Of a stretch of DNA of 64,000 bases, positions 24,471 through 36,954 are shown one piece after another (positions within the stretch are counted from its first letter, which is position 1; every line of letters starts with the position of its first letter). Under the pieces are notes generated by a model that was given only the letters and a program-made list of their open reading frames with translations, was not told the DNA's origin and searched no databases. The position numbers were made by a program, and so were the translations under genes. The DNA lies in the NCBI GenBank assembly GCA_963678705.1, contig OY783210.1, positions 20,213,331 through 20,277,330 on the forward strand, in the 5' to 3' direction. The stretch comes from Panorpa germanica. Taxonomy: Eukaryota > Arthropoda > Insecta > Mecoptera > Panorpidae.

Positions 24471-25489
24471 TGTACTTAATTAAAGTTATATATAATATAC
24501 AGACTAAAGATTATTTTGTACCAATAAACGACTCTCCGAAAAATAGGATTCTGACAAGGAAAAATTGTTAGCGAAAACAGTAACTCACAGGAAATTTCCG
24601 ATGGGGCTCAGACACCGCAGTTGTAACAGGAAGGTAGTCTCTCTGATTGAACAGACTGCTATCTAACTGTTTCAGCTCTTTACTTCTCCTTTTCAAAATT
24701 TCCTCTCGTTCAAAAAAAGATGTTGTTCTAAAAAAATATTAACATAAATTAGTATAATTGCGGAAACAATTATAAAAAATATTATAGTAAATATGCAAAA
24801 GTATTGGATATAATACTATAAAAAAATTAATAGCTTCAATGATGGACAAGGATGCTACAAAAAAATACTTGGATTATAGCAAATATTCAAAAGTATTGAA
24901 TATAATACTAAAAAAAAATATCAATAGCCTCATTAACAACGTTGCTACCAAAAAAAAATGCTTGGATTATAGTAAATATTCAAAAGTACTGAATATAATA
25001 CTAAAAAAAAATGATAGCCTCGTTAAAAATAATGCTATTAATAAAAAAAATACAATTATCAATTTATAATAATAATTATATACAAAAAAAAGATACTGTT
25101 CTATTATACTTAAAGATTTTCTTATCAGCAATTATGATCTATACACAGCTGTGTGCAGGGTTCTGGAGACGATTAACATCGATTTAGATTATTCCATGTG
25201 TTCTAGAAGCATCCATTCATTCGCATGGCGGCAAAAGATTTCTTTTTTTCTGGTTCAGCGGGCTGTAGATTTGCATCCACCGGACTTGTAGAAAATTATG
25301 AGAAATACAGATGAATTGACGTTCTATCTCGTACTCTTCGGCAATTTTTGGAAATAATCCATCGGCGTAGTGGCATCCAGATTAATTAATCTGCATCCAG
25401 GTGTAGAATATATAGAAAAAAATTTTTGGGCGTACCTCTTGGATATTTATGTGTAGGAATATCTCTTCGAGACCCCACCTGACACCATT
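24471..25489 (-). other. Untranslated leader of the LTR element with tandem repeats
   Basis: About 1 kb between the 5' LTR and the Gag ATG. It contains three tandem units of about 92 bp at roughly 24784-25003, sharing TTCAAAAGTATTGAATATAA and TAATACTA (at 24811, 24903 and 24996). The plus-strand frame at 24839-25069 with repeated DYSKYSKVLNIILKKN is a reading of these repeats, not a gene. The primer site lies at the 25487 end. Confidence 0.7.
25470..25487 (-). promoter_or_regulatory. Primer binding site, probably tRNA-Leu
   Basis: Two bases inside the 5' LTR the minus strand reads TGGTGTCAGGTGGGG. The first ten bases fit the complement of a eukaryotic tRNA-Leu acceptor end (CCTGACACCA); the rest is only partly alike. 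The tRNA identity is from memory of the family and is tentative. Confidence 0.5.
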
Positions 25490-26309
25490 TGTTGTAAGTT
25501 TATTCGAAGGCGGATGTTACACCTGACATCAATGTTGTAAAAAGAGGTCTGATGCTCGTTCTAGAAGGAGATTACTCAGCTTGCTAATACATCACGCAGT
25601 GTTGCTAGTTACTGGAAGTAGATTCTTCAGTTTGACGATCATCCACCTTCTTGAATTACTCACGTTGAAAAGAATTAACTCTTTTAAGATGATTAATAGG
25701 ATTCTTGTTTAGACGGTGTATTGTTGCAATTAGAGAATACTTGAGCGGTCTAAAGTAACCTCGTTGCGACATACGACGGTTGAACAATTAGTATCTTTTT
25801 ATTACTATTAATACAAACACTTTTATAAAAATATATCATTTATTCGTTGTAATATTATATCTGCGTACTTAATTACAATAGTATTTTATTGGATTAATAA
25901 AGATGTCAGATATAAAACAAAATGTAATTCTAGTGTTATAATTTGATTAATAGTTAAAATGTGCTCACTATTGAATACTTAGATGTTACAATTGGAGTAT
26001 TGTACGAACGAAGTACAATTAGTAAACACTTGGTTGAGACTCAGGAGAAGACTGACTTTCTGACTAGCGTGCAGATTAATATATAATGATTTATTTCACA
26101 TCACAATGTGCCAATACTGAGTTACCAGCATTAAAACAATATAAAATCTCCACAGACCAGAGTCAATGTTTACAAGCGCTAAATACAAATAATTATTTAT
26201 TACAATATTAATACTAAAATTAAAGATAACATAATATAATTCTTATAAAATAAATAACATTTATATTAAAAATAGGAAGGATAAGTACGACTTATGCGTA
26301 CTTACAACA
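25490..26309 (-). repeat. 5' LTR of the retrotransposon
   Basis: 820 bp, same ends and apparently the same sequence as 20835-21654. For the element's own transcription this copy would carry the promoter, reading toward lower coordinates. Confidence 0.95.
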
Positions 26310-26313
26310 CTAT

Positions 26314-26980
26314 CTTTGACTTAGAATATAAATTTAGAATAATGTATTTGGAATAATAAAAGATCTTACTCAGAGCTCGAAACTAAGGTGATGTAGTAAA
26401 ATCGATATGATTTTCCGCTAAATTAAAAACTATTTCCTATTTTGTCGCAAGTGTACGATATATTGGATAAATTTGACATATAAAACATATTAGTTATTAA
26501 AAACAGTATTAGAAAAAAAGTATTTCACTATTGTATTGGGTGTACATTTGCATGCAGATTACTATCTATGCGTCCTGTAGAGTGAAAGCGAGGATGTATA
26601 CTTTTGTATATATCTAACTCTTTTACTCGTATTGAATGTTATAGAACATTATAGTGGTCCATCAATCACCCTTTCATACCAGTAGTACAGTCGACGTATT
26701 AATTATTTAAAATACATAATAATTATGCACTTTCTCTAAAAATTTATAAGATCACTGCTATAATAATTCACATAGTATAATAATACCAAGTTTGTCCAAG
26801 AGAGAGAGAGAGAGAGAAGATCGGAAGTAATGTTATTAAACGCAACGAAACATGTAGTACAATAAAAGGGTGCTCTCATATTAACTATATCTTGAACTGG
26901 ACACAAAATGGATGACAACAGTGTCTATAGACTTTCTCTCACTTTGGAATGAAAATGAACTAAAAAAAAATATATCCTAG
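26314..26980. other. Noncoding DNA with a short GA microsatellite
   Basis: A (GA)n run of about 18 bp lies near 26801. A segment ending CAGAGCTCGAAAC at about 26371 recurs near 29239. No gene is supported. Confidence 0.5.
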
Positions 26981-27295
26981 TGTGAAAGAAACAACTGCTA
27001 CTTAATGAATGATGTTGGAAAAAGAAAGAATATTATTATGAAAAAATTCTAACAACTAACACAAAATCTGTGACAGGTAGAGAATCAATTTGAACTAAAA
27101 GCGACTTTTGTGTACCACTTTTGCTAAGACTACATATATCAGATTTTATTTCACAAAATCTTGACAGGTAGGGAATAAATTTGAACTAAAATTGGTTTCT
27201 GTGTTGTTGCTTCGAACTTGTAAAGCGTTAGAATTGAATTGTACGAGTGACTCGAACGTCACTACATAGGGCACTTCACCAAATTGTTTACTGGG
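26981..27295 (+). mobile_element. Repeat family C, copy 3 (left end lost, longer internal form)
   Basis: Matches copy 1 from GTGTGAAAGAAAC through ACCAAATTGTTTACTGGG but lacks the left CCCAGTAAACA end. It keeps about 115 bp absent from copies 1 and 2, including a partial internal duplication (GACAGGTAGAGAATCAATTT and GACAGGTAGGGAATAAATTT). It therefore represents a different subfamily or the ancestral form. Confidence 0.75.
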
Positions 27296-27602
27296 TAGTA
27301 GAAAGAAAAATAAAGAAGAAAAAAGAAAGAAACAAGATTCTTTATTTCTCTGAGTGATTATTTAAGCAAAATACGAAATATAAATAGTTTTTAAACCGAC
27401 ACAAAAGCTGATAACACTTGTAACTGTTCCTGTTTTAGATATAGAACATTCCCTGTATGTATTACATAGTATATAGTATATACAGAGTACTAGAAAATTC
27501 AATACTAAGTGCATTTCGTGCTAAGTATGTTTTACAATGCATGGAGTCAATTGATAATAACCATAACTTCTACTTAAGCGATTCGCTTAGAATTAACAAG
27601 AA

Positions 27603-27641
27603 TTATGTACGCCGATATTGAAATTTGATTACAACGGGACG
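27603..27641 (-). CDS. Candidate terminal coding exon of an unknown minus-strand gene
   Basis: On the minus strand a very long pyrimidine tract (about 27 nt, ending CTGTCTACAG) precedes this 13-codon segment. It starts in phase 0 (RPVVIKFQYRRT) and ends at TAA (27605-27603). An AATAAA signal follows about 260 bp further on (near 27340). The phase fits the candidate exon at 30281-30171. The case rests on splice signals only. It is too short for homology and could be chance. Confidence 0.22.
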   Translation of the reverse strand, partial: RPVVIKFQYRRT

Positions 27642-27826
27642 CTGTAGACAGGAGGGTAACGAGGGGAAAGGGGCCTGAGTTTAGAGAATGACAGTATACA
27701 AATAAGAATATAATCGGGATATTTTCAGTTTGTAAAAATTAAACTTTTCAGTTGTAAATTAGTCCCAAATTGCACAATTGATTTACATGTAAATTATTTA
27801 TTTATCAAAAAAGTTGTTGGATAGAA

Positions 27827-28201
27827 CCCAGTAAACAATTTGGTGAAGTGTCCTATTTGGTGAAGTTCGAGTCACTCGTACAATTCTATTCTAACGCTTT
27901 ACAAGTTCTCTACCTGTCACAGATTTTGTGTTAGTTTTTCATAATAATATTCTTTCTTTTTCCAACATCATTCATTAAGTATTTCTGTTTCTTTCCCACA
28001 TGGGTATATTTTTATTATCCGGTCATAAATCATAAACCTACTCCGCTTTTAATTCAGCAGTGAACCGTCGTTGCAATGTCTGTAGCTCATAAAAAGGACC
28101 TTTCCTTTGAACGACTGAATAGAAAACGAACACGTTCCAGACAAAAAATTCATGATATGTAATAGAAATTAAGTCGAATTTACTCCAAAATGTTTACTGG
28201 G
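27827..28201 (-). mobile_element. Repeat family C, copy 2: MITE with CCCAGTAAACA ends
   Basis: Nearly identical to copy 1 (10870-11244) but inverted, 375 bp, flanked by AA on both sides (27825-27826 and 28202-28203). The close match implies recent activity of this subfamily. Confidence 0.85.
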
Positions 28202-28203
28202 AA

Positions 28204-30170
28204 GTTGTAGAACGGTAAAAAGTCTGATGATATGTGATATTTTTATATAGTGTTATGGGTTTAAGAAATAGGGGCAAAATTGTAAAGACATGTATCGCTA
28301 TTGAAAGCCATCAGTTATTTTTAATTTTTTAGTGAAATGCTCTACTTTACAACGGTGCAGCACAAATTGTAGCGAATTAATTCCTCTATTAGATTGATAA
28401 TAACTACTTTTATCTTCGGACGCACCAGTAAGGAGATATTCCTAAAAACCGTCCATACCCGCCATTTTTTAATATAGTAGGTGGTTTAATAAATGTAAAT
28501 TATAACTAAAATATTTCTATCATATAAAATATATATTTTTTAATATTATTTTATACAAGTATTAAATATGACTTCGTTTTTAAAGGAATTTTAATCAAAA
28601 CTATTTTTATTCTTTGTAATTTCTGTAAAATATAAAGTTTTCTTTATTATTGCATAACTGTAGTTGTAGAAACTCTACTAGCGCCATCTGAATCAGGGTG
28701 GAAAGTTTGCACAAATGTTTGGTCTAGCATAACATTCAGACATGCAGTTTTACTTTGTTCGGTACTTTTATATTCTTTGTTATATACCGTTAATATACCG
28801 TATATTTTTATTTTAAAATATGTTAAAATATACAAAAATATCAAAAATTATATCGAAAATACAGTAAGGTTTTATTCATTTATTGCATTTTACAACGATG
28901 GACCCATGTCTGATTTAGAGAAAATATTTAAAGACAATTAATTTTTACTTTTACATTTACTGTTAAACACATTTTTCAAAATATTCAATAAAAATTACCT
29001 TTTTCTCAAACAACCCAAAATAAATTTTATGAATTCTTTTTATTTATACTTATAAATCGTTTTATTATTTTAAGACTACCCCTCAAAACTAAAAGAAACT
29101 GGATTTTATACTTTAATATTTTTTTAAAATAATATCAGTTTTATTTTTACTTTTTATTACATTTAGAAGATAAACTTAAAATTATAAATTTGGAATAACG
29201 ATAATATAATGTAGAATTTAGAATTTATGTTGTCTTATTCAGAGCTCGAAACACGTTATAAATATTTACTTTACGTAAATATGAGTTTTGTAGATCAATG
29301 CAAATTGAACCAAAATAAATGGTACCCACTTTCTTAAATTCGCTCAAAATAAAATACGATCACTGCTTGAACGATGTTTTTATAATTTTTAATAGTGTTC
29401 CTCTTGAATTATTAATTTGCAACTACCTTTTCATTCAGTGGTATTTGGTCGAAGCAATATTGATATTCGTAAAGACTGTAATTTGTGCGTGCGTTCCCAC
29501 ATCGTTGCCAAATTACAAAAACAAGTTCTTATTCACTTCCCAAGATGCATCGGGTTCCCAAGCAGACTTGCATTATTTTTGGTGATGCAGCGCCAGCGTT
29601 ATCTTTTGTATTCAAGTTGTGTATTATATATTGATCTAAATTGATTTTTTCATTCAATGGCTCGACAAGTGGTATTCGGACTTGGTATTTTATTACATTA
29701 AGGTGAAACAATACTTGGCCATTTTTCTAGCGAAATATAGATGGCGATACTATACAGCAGGTTAAATATTATCAAAAAACCATTTATTTATGTTTAAATC
29801 GTTTTATGTAAGTGTAAAACACTGTAGCTCGTAAATTAATGGTTGAAATATTATGAAATTTTAACACATATCGTTTGAAGGTTGGTACTATCTAAAAATC
29901 ATATGGATTTGTCATCCTATGAAACGTAACTACACATAAAACTGTCATGAAGTTTGCAAGCATCATTTTTATTTTAAAAAATGCATAAAATTATCTAACT
30001 ATAACAAAATATAATCAAAAATAGCTTCAAGTGTAGAGTATATGTTATTTGCGGGGAATTTTGTTACAAACCTGAAACCACCATGTCAATCATTGGTTCT
30101 GCAGACTGCAGAATTCTGTACAACATGAAGAGCGGCGAGTTCAGAAAAATATCATGATAACACGCAATAC
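28204..30170. other. Noncoding DNA, no gene seen
   Basis: A/T-rich. Overlapping open frames at 29319-29711 on both strands have no motif. GCGCCATCT near 28681 is one of several similar short motifs in the window. Confidence 0.45.
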
Positions 30171-30281
30171 CCTGAGACCTGGAAGCTTCAGGCTTGCGGC
30201 GAAGTCCTTGTAAATCGGAGTTCTCGATGGTAACTCGTTATAAACGCTGGCGGTGGTTTCAGTTGGCTTAGCTATGAAGTT
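30171..30281 (-). CDS. Candidate internal exon (phase 0/0) of an unknown minus-strand gene
   Basis: On the minus strand a good acceptor (GAATTTCTCTTAG) is followed by 37 codons, starting NFIAKPTETTASVYNEL and ending KLPGLR, then a donor GTATTG. Length is 111 bp, so it can be included without a frame change. Base composition is clearly less A/T-rich than the flanks. The protein segment has no motif I recognise. Entry and exit phase match the candidate exons at 37122-36955 and 27641-27603. Confidence 0.38.
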
Positions 30282-32711
30282 CTAAGAGAAATTCAATTTG
30301 GTAAGTTACTTATTCAAGGATGGCAAAGTACTTTAGGTTCTAGGTTTGCTAAATAAATGTATGTGCGTAATCAAATTGAGAACTTCTTTTCGTCCACGAA
30401 TACTTCAAGATGAAGTAATGTAAAATTATTAATAGATTAGGACTTCGTATATTTTTCACGAAATTGAATTTAGTACAAAATATAATAAAATATGTTTTAA
30501 AACCTTATAACTTCACTGATAATGCTAAATTTCTACTTCCCTCAGAATTCTGAAAATCAAACCTACTATTAACCTGCTACAGGATAATTATACAGAAAGA
30601 AATATTTTTTATTTAAAAATAATAGTGCAATAATAGACTTTAAGAAATAGTGGTTAAATTATATATGTTAAGGGCGTCGTAAAATATATCTAGACTACAA
30701 AATGATCACCACCATACTAGTATAATTATCAGCAAACTTAATTTAAGTTCACTTAATATTATTTCGTTATTAAGGCTCATTAAAATTTACTTTTAATTTT
30801 GTATCATTTAATATTTTGTAGATAAAAAAAGTCACCTTTTAAAATGATTGATGTTTCGTAATAATAGGGCTGTTGCTTTGTTTTCAAAAACTGATTTAAT
30901 TTTAATACAAATCCAAGTTCATTATTTTGTCAAAAGAGTATGAATTAAAAATACTGGAATTTATATATGAAAAAAATATAGCGACAAAAAAAATGTATAG
31001 ACTTTAGGGCTAATCTTTGAAATCCATAAAATAAAAATGATATATCGGCTAGGGCATTTACATAAGTCAAGAGTACCGGCTAGAGCATTTACAATCTATA
31101 TTTGGAAGCCTTGTTATTAGCCTTGGTAATTACAAATAGATAATAAAATTTAAAAAAACATGTAACATATTTTACGACAGAGTGTGTTTTTATTACGTTT
31201 TCCTACATCCTTCTTCTTATACCGCTTGGCATCAATTAATAATACCTTATAAGTAGTTCAAATTATATATATTATCATATTTATATGTATTTAAATACAG
31301 TACAGAAACAAAACACTAATTATAGTTAGAAATAGCTATTGATTTGTTTTCGCGAAATACAAAATAATATCGCGTGCAGGATCATTCGATTTTTTATATT
31401 TTCTTTTTTTTTTTGCAATGCGGCGCCAGCATCGCCCTATTTTCCCCACACAATTTAATTCCCCCAGGGCCCGCTAGACGGCTAGGCCTTGCTACAAATT
31501 ACACTTCTAAACTTAAACAGTTCATTCTCTAAATTGTAAGGTAGTTTTTTAAAGAATTTTATTTTTATATAAAATAATTTAGGTTTTATTTTTTGATAGT
31601 TGAATTTATAATAACGTAATTTAAAAACATGTTTTTTTTTCTCAATGAAATATTATTTTAAAAGTTTTAGCTTTTATTTTTTTAACAAAAAGTTAAGATT
31701 TTTTTTTTTTACATGTTTTTATTTAATTTATTTTAAGTTGGCCTATTTCCTAGATGCTGAGTCCTATCATACGATGTTTTTGTGGTGTCGTAAACTGATA
31801 TATGTAAACTACATCGCTTTCTAATACCAATCCTCTATAAGCTTTTAATATATTTTAGAATTCAACTCGAAAAGTTCGTAAAAAGATTTCGTTCACGAAA
31901 AGAACTTGACAATTAAAAAAACCTAGATCTAGGTGGAAAACCTCATATGTGAGAAAAAAAGTCAGATTTAAAGATTGTAGAATTTTACAAAAAATTCCAA
32001 ACTAAGTTTTTCAAAAATTACTCAATTTTATTGAAAATGTTAAAATTTTATTTTTTCTTTAAAGATTTTTTTATAACAACCAGACTATAACGCAGTTATA
32101 CATTTATAGCAAAATTCATTTTAACCCCTGGTTTCAGGTTTTGTGTACACAATAAGGGTGATGTTTTTTAGGGGTTGAACATCACTCCCCCGTGACGAAT
32201 ATAAACCTCCCTTTCAGTTATTCATTTCTCTGAATTAAATTAATTCATAACATACATCTATTTTTGAACGACCATGGAATACTAGTACTAGTACACTAGT
32301 ACATTGTGAAGATGTGTTCCTCCATGGACCTCTACCTTCTTCTGTTCGACATGCTGCAATAGATGTCACTACCCTGAGTAAATCATACATATTGCGCCTT
32401 TGGGAATTGTTACGATCTTGTTTTTTAGATAAGGGAAATGAATATTTAAATTTAATAATAAAAATTATAAAATATTGTTTTGTTCTTTTTTAATTTGATT
32501 AAGGAACAGCTTTTTAAATTTATTGGTTAAGTTAAGACACACAGGATATTCAGGATAGGATTTAGTTGAGTGAAAATTGATAGATCCTTCAATGCAGTAA
32601 ACATATTGAAATTAGAATTGAGGAACTACAAATATATATTTTATATAGCAAATATGTTTAAACATAAGTATTACTTAACTATCTAGTTTACAATATTACA
32701 TAAATTTAGAA
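30282..32711. other. Noncoding DNA, no gene seen
   Basis: A/T-rich with many poly-T runs. A short segment around 31077 (CCGGCTAGAGCATTTACAAT) recurs near 55911. A GC-richer patch at 31420-31490 is not explained. A small CTAGTA repeat lies at 32281-32300. Confidence 0.45.
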
Positions 32712-33242
32712 ACTAGCATGTTAAGTATCATTCCCACTCACTGCTTTAATTTAATTTTATATTTTGTATTTAATTTAAATTGTTTAGCATATGGCAATAC
32801 GCGTAGTCATTCACAGTACCATTTTTAATTTAATTTATTTTTTTACTTTTCTTAGTTTTTTTTAGAACCTTACAAGGTCCAATGTTTTAAATTAAAAATA
32901 TTAAATTAAGAAAAACTATATTATATTATAACCTCCAAAATGTGACAAGCTGTCAAAATGCAGTCGGATTTATTTTAAAAAGAAGTTTACTGTCAGTTTT
33001 TTGAAAAATAGAGAAGAGAAAACAATTGTTATTAAAAATAGCAATTTTAATTATTTCACATACAATTTTGGCGAACTTTCAAAATTTATATTACTAACGA
33101 TGCATACGCACCAACTAAATTAACTAAACTTAAATTAAAACACAAATGTGAAAAGGAATGCTTAAACGAGAACCTGAAATCTAGATTACAATATTAAATA
33201 AAAACAGTAAATTAAATATCAAAACAGTGAGTGTGGATGAGA
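32712..33242 (+). repeat. Repeat family D, copy 2
   Basis: Similar to 9781-10278 throughout, with several indels. Left motif CATTCCCACTCACTG and right motif CAGTGAGTGTGGATG are imperfect inverted complements. Confidence 0.7.
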
Positions 33243-35244
33243 TTCTAGAGTTGAATGGTTCTTTTTAATTTAAATATCTTTTCAAAAAGGAATAGAATAA
33301 TTTTCGAACATAAAAATAGTGGGTTGTGTCCATGGTCTATTCAGAACGAGGCCAGAACCCAGAGACTGGAGACTCGAGCTCTACTAATTCCATCTCAGAC
33401 ATTTTGTAGTTTAGAAGCCGTCATGTTGGCTGACATGCCTTCAGGGAATGGGATCGAGAAATCTGCGATATATGCAACGTCAAAAAAAGAAAAACTTAAA
33501 AAAAAACTAAACAAGAACAAAAAATATATAGATATTTATATCTATAGGTTTAGGTTGTAATATCTACAGACAAAATCTCGACAATCAAAATAACGACATT
33601 GAAATATTAAATATTAAGCAACTATTTGAATTTAAAGGTTAGCGCCTTAAATCATCTCACTCTATACTCTACCAGATACTTGCTGTTGGTATTGAGAGTA
33701 ACAGATTAACAAGTGACAGCAAATATTGTTAATGTAGTACATGTGTTTTAAAATACATTAGATATTATAAATAGCCTTATTCGCTGTTATATAAGAACAA
33801 GCGGATATTATTATAAAAACAACCTTATTTATATATCTATTTAATTTTCTTGGTGTTATTAGATTTTATGTTATTTAATTCTCAACATTTTCTCTCGTAA
33901 GTTTGCTTGTCGGGAATTAAACTGTCGGAATTTAAACAGCATCTATATCTTATACGTATATATTACAAATAGATTTTATAAAAACATATTCTAAGAAAAA
34001 ATTAATAGTCGAACAAAATATAGGTTAGGTTTAAGTAGAAAAAAGAAATAGAGAAAAAGCTTGATATAGGTGTCAGGTAAAAAACAAAAATACAAATGTC
34101 TGAACTTGGATTGGAATTTTACGGTTGTCCATCAAATAAAATGCAAGAAAAACGTTTCGATTGACCCTTGGCCTTTACAGTGGTGAATGTCATTTTATAG
34201 GTTAGTTTTTAATATTTAGATTCTCGATCACTGTTTTTGAGGTTAGGAAATTTTAGGTTATTTTTTTACGTTGAATCTAACAATAAAATTCGATTAAACT
34301 GAATTACCAATTAAAAATCAATTACAGCCGTTCAAATTCCAACAATAACACTTATATCATAACAATTAAACATTCACAACCCTTCCAACCCTCACAAGCC
34401 ATTTTACGTCATCAAAACATATAATCAATTTGAAGTGTGACGCAGGCGTGGCATTAAAAAGAGAATCATCTCATATTGTTAATAATAATTGGTCCAAAAT
34501 AAATAAAATTAGTTTTGATTGACATGGCACATGGATTTTGGCATATTCTCTTGTCAATCACAGTGCACAAACTTTTATTTAAATTAGCAGACAATTGCAG
34601 GTGTGTCACTGTCACCCGTGCCAATCTGCCATTCTGTCAGCTCTCTCTCCGCAACCCCCTGCTGAACCATCAAGTTCTTTTTACGTTGTTTATAGCTTTG
34701 TGACTCATAGTTTGTGATACGATGCGTGTGCCTTATGTGTAGCCATAGGTGATAGCGTGAACTGCATGTTGAAAAAGTATTTCATAATAAAACTAGTCCT
34801 GGGTAGTACAGACTAGGTCCTACATATATGTATCTATATATATATACGTATATATGCAGGAAAGAACATGCTAAAAGTGATTATTTGTTGATAACCTACA
34901 TACGTATATTTTAATTATGAATATAATTTATTATTATATAAATTATGAATAGAATCTGTATTTAGGATATATACAATTCATCAACCAAAAATATTCTGTT
35001 TCAGGGTCCAAGACTCTACGGCTTCTAAAATAGACAACTGTTGTTCAATAGATTATGAATTTAAAATGAAGATGCTGTACATAAATTCTCTGTAGCATTT
35101 AAGAACTTTTCTTTAAAGCCGTTCTGACGTTAGGGTGTTTGGAAAAAGCGAATGTTGGTTTTTAACAATTTTTTGTAGAACATATATAAAAACTTCACGC
35201 AGGATAGTGAGGATTAAGTAAGGGGGGAAGGAAGAAGGGGCGTG
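33243..35244. other. Noncoding DNA with two small open patches
   Basis: The patch at about 33310-33480 is less A/T-rich. On the minus strand a CGCAG acceptor precedes a 21-codon frame (33462-33395, FSIPFPEGMSANMTASKLQ then NV and stop). At 34670-34584 (-) a 28-codon ATG frame ends at TAA. Neither has a recognised motif or phase support. A TA-rich run lies at 34820-34855. Confidence 0.3.
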
Positions 35245-35887
35245 TAAGGTCAAAACGATAAAAAAGAAGCATATTATCGATAATGTTTTTTGACGACACA
35301 GTTAATATATAATTATTTCTATAATTACTACATGATAAAATGATATTTGAATAATACTTTGTGAAATTTTCATAAATAAATGTAAAAAAAATGAGGCATT
35401 GACAGCGAATCTCCGCAGACGTCACAAAAAAAAAGTAACATTGCGGTGCCACTCATAACTTATCACTGGATTTTCTGAAATCAAAAACCCAAAATGATTT
35501 CATTAGTTGATAAGTTTCTGCAGGTAACGCTGTCGAGTTTTTCTTTTTTTTTATTGATTTTTCAATTTTTTGCAGCACTTAAAAGTCAAAATACCGATTT
35601 TTCATAAAAAAAAATTAGAAACTTTGTTATTTTAAAATACTTAATGTACTTAATTAATTAAAAAATATGAGAAAACTCGTCAAAAGAATCGGTCCACCAG
35701 ATTTTGTACTAGAGAGGACACCGACTCTGAAAAAGTTTAGTGTGAGAAACCGCTTTTAAAAGTTCCAAAGTAACACGAAAGTAGACCAGATAGGTGAAGA
35801 TTTAAAACTCTATATCTTCGACAGTTTTACTCCAATCGACTTCAAATGTTTACACAATAAACTTAATATGTTGTACAATAATATAAA
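35245..35887 (+). repeat. Repeat family A, copy 4 (near full length)
   Basis: The most complete plus-strand copy. It runs from TAAGGTCAAAACGATAAAAA to TTGTACAATAATATAAA, about 643 bp, with all shared landmarks. No terminal inverted repeats, no poly-A tail and no evident target duplication were found. Confidence 0.85.
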
Positions 35888-36954
35888 GAAATTTAAAAAA
35901 AGTTATTCCTGGTATAAATTTTATAACAGGTTTATTTGTAAAGCGGTAAAAGTTTAGCTAAGGCATAACTGATGTCTAAAATAATTCAATTCCAGTTTTG
36001 TCAATAGAACAACCACAGTTTACTAACCAAAAATATAACCGAAGTATTTTGTTTTGTTAAACTACAGTTAAAACAGCAAAGAAACAAAATGAACTGATTC
36101 TACTTCACCGGAAGTAATTTTGAAACAGAAATTGGAGTCATAAAAATGAGAATCACATAGTTAAACAATCAATATGTGCAATATAGCAATTGACGGATGA
36201 TTGATGCAGTCTTCGCTTATGCATCTTACCAACTGATTGGGGATAAGGCTAGCTCTAGCTCTAGCTCTAGCAGGCTCCACAACTCTCTAGATGACGGCAA
36301 TTCTTTGCTTCAACGAACAATGCATTTTACATACTCGTATATACGAAGGCTGGCAGCGTCGGGTGTCAGTCAGGTGTGCCCGACACCGAGACCGACACGT
36401 ATCAGCATTTAACACCACTTCTTTTTCTATTTCTTCTATTTTCTTCCTCGTTTTTATTGTTTTGTAAGCAACACACGCATACATCGATACACCATTTTTT
36501 TTTTAATATTGTTTATGTAATTCAAATGCATACGTTTTGCTTCTTGTGTTATGTATAGTGTTATGAATATTTTCAGTATAGTTTCCAATATATATTGTAA
36601 ATCTTTAGCTGGACACACATTAGAAACAATAAATATTTAGACAGTCTAAGAAATTCAGTACGAAGACGCGCTCAGCTGCAAAAGAAATTGTTTGTAGGGC
36701 AAAACCTCAGAGAAAGTGGAAACGGAAAAATAAAATTTGTACTTCAAGTTTTTAAATTAACCGAAGAGATAATTGAAATTTTGAGTTTGTTCCAAGAGAG
36801 AACCTAAAAAATATTCTCCTTTTTCTAAATTCTGAACATGAAAGTAAGGACTATGTTTAAAATTCAGTATTAGAAGCATTTCAAAATCAATTCCACCTGT
36901 ATATTTATATGTCTATACGTTTATATAATAATATACCTTATAAAAAGCCTTTAC
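35888..36954. other. Noncoding DNA with a short (AGCTCT)n repeat
   Basis: AGCTCT is repeated about three times at 36250-36268. The patch 36190-36410 is less A/T-rich and open on both strands for 65-71 codons, but no motif or splice pair supports it. Confidence 0.4.

Larger units (their letters stand above)
20835..26309 (-). mobile_element. LTR retrotransposon, internally deleted, with apparently identical LTRs
   Basis: A 5475-bp element read on the minus strand. LTRs of 820 bp lie at 20835-21654 and 25490-26309. They begin TGTTGTAAG and end CTTACAACA, and I saw no difference between them by eye. CTAT occurs immediately outside both ends (20831-20834 and 26310-26313). The primer site begins TGGTGTCAGG at 25487, as expected for complementarity to a tRNA-Leu 3' end. 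Purine-rich tracts lie inside the 3' LTR. The single frame (21894-24470) gives Gag, a zinc knuckle, protease and only the start of reverse transcriptase. The RT active site, RNase H and integrase are absent. The insertion looks young, and the copy cannot be autonomous. Confidence 0.95.

Noticed and set aside
24839..25069. 76-codon frame with repeated DYSKYSKVLNIILKKN
   Set aside because: It is the plus-strand reading of tandem repeats in the LTR element leader, antisense to the element.
33395..33462. Minus-strand terminal-exon-like segment (FSIPFPEGMSANM...)
   Set aside because: Only one weak border and no matching upstream phase; kept only as a note.
34020..34265. Telomere-like TTAGG motifs
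   Set aside because: A few scattered occurrences only, no tandem array.
34584..34670. 28-codon minus-strand frame MVQQGVAERELTEW...
   Set aside because: It reads plausibly but is too short, has no motif, and lacks a good acceptor or phase support.
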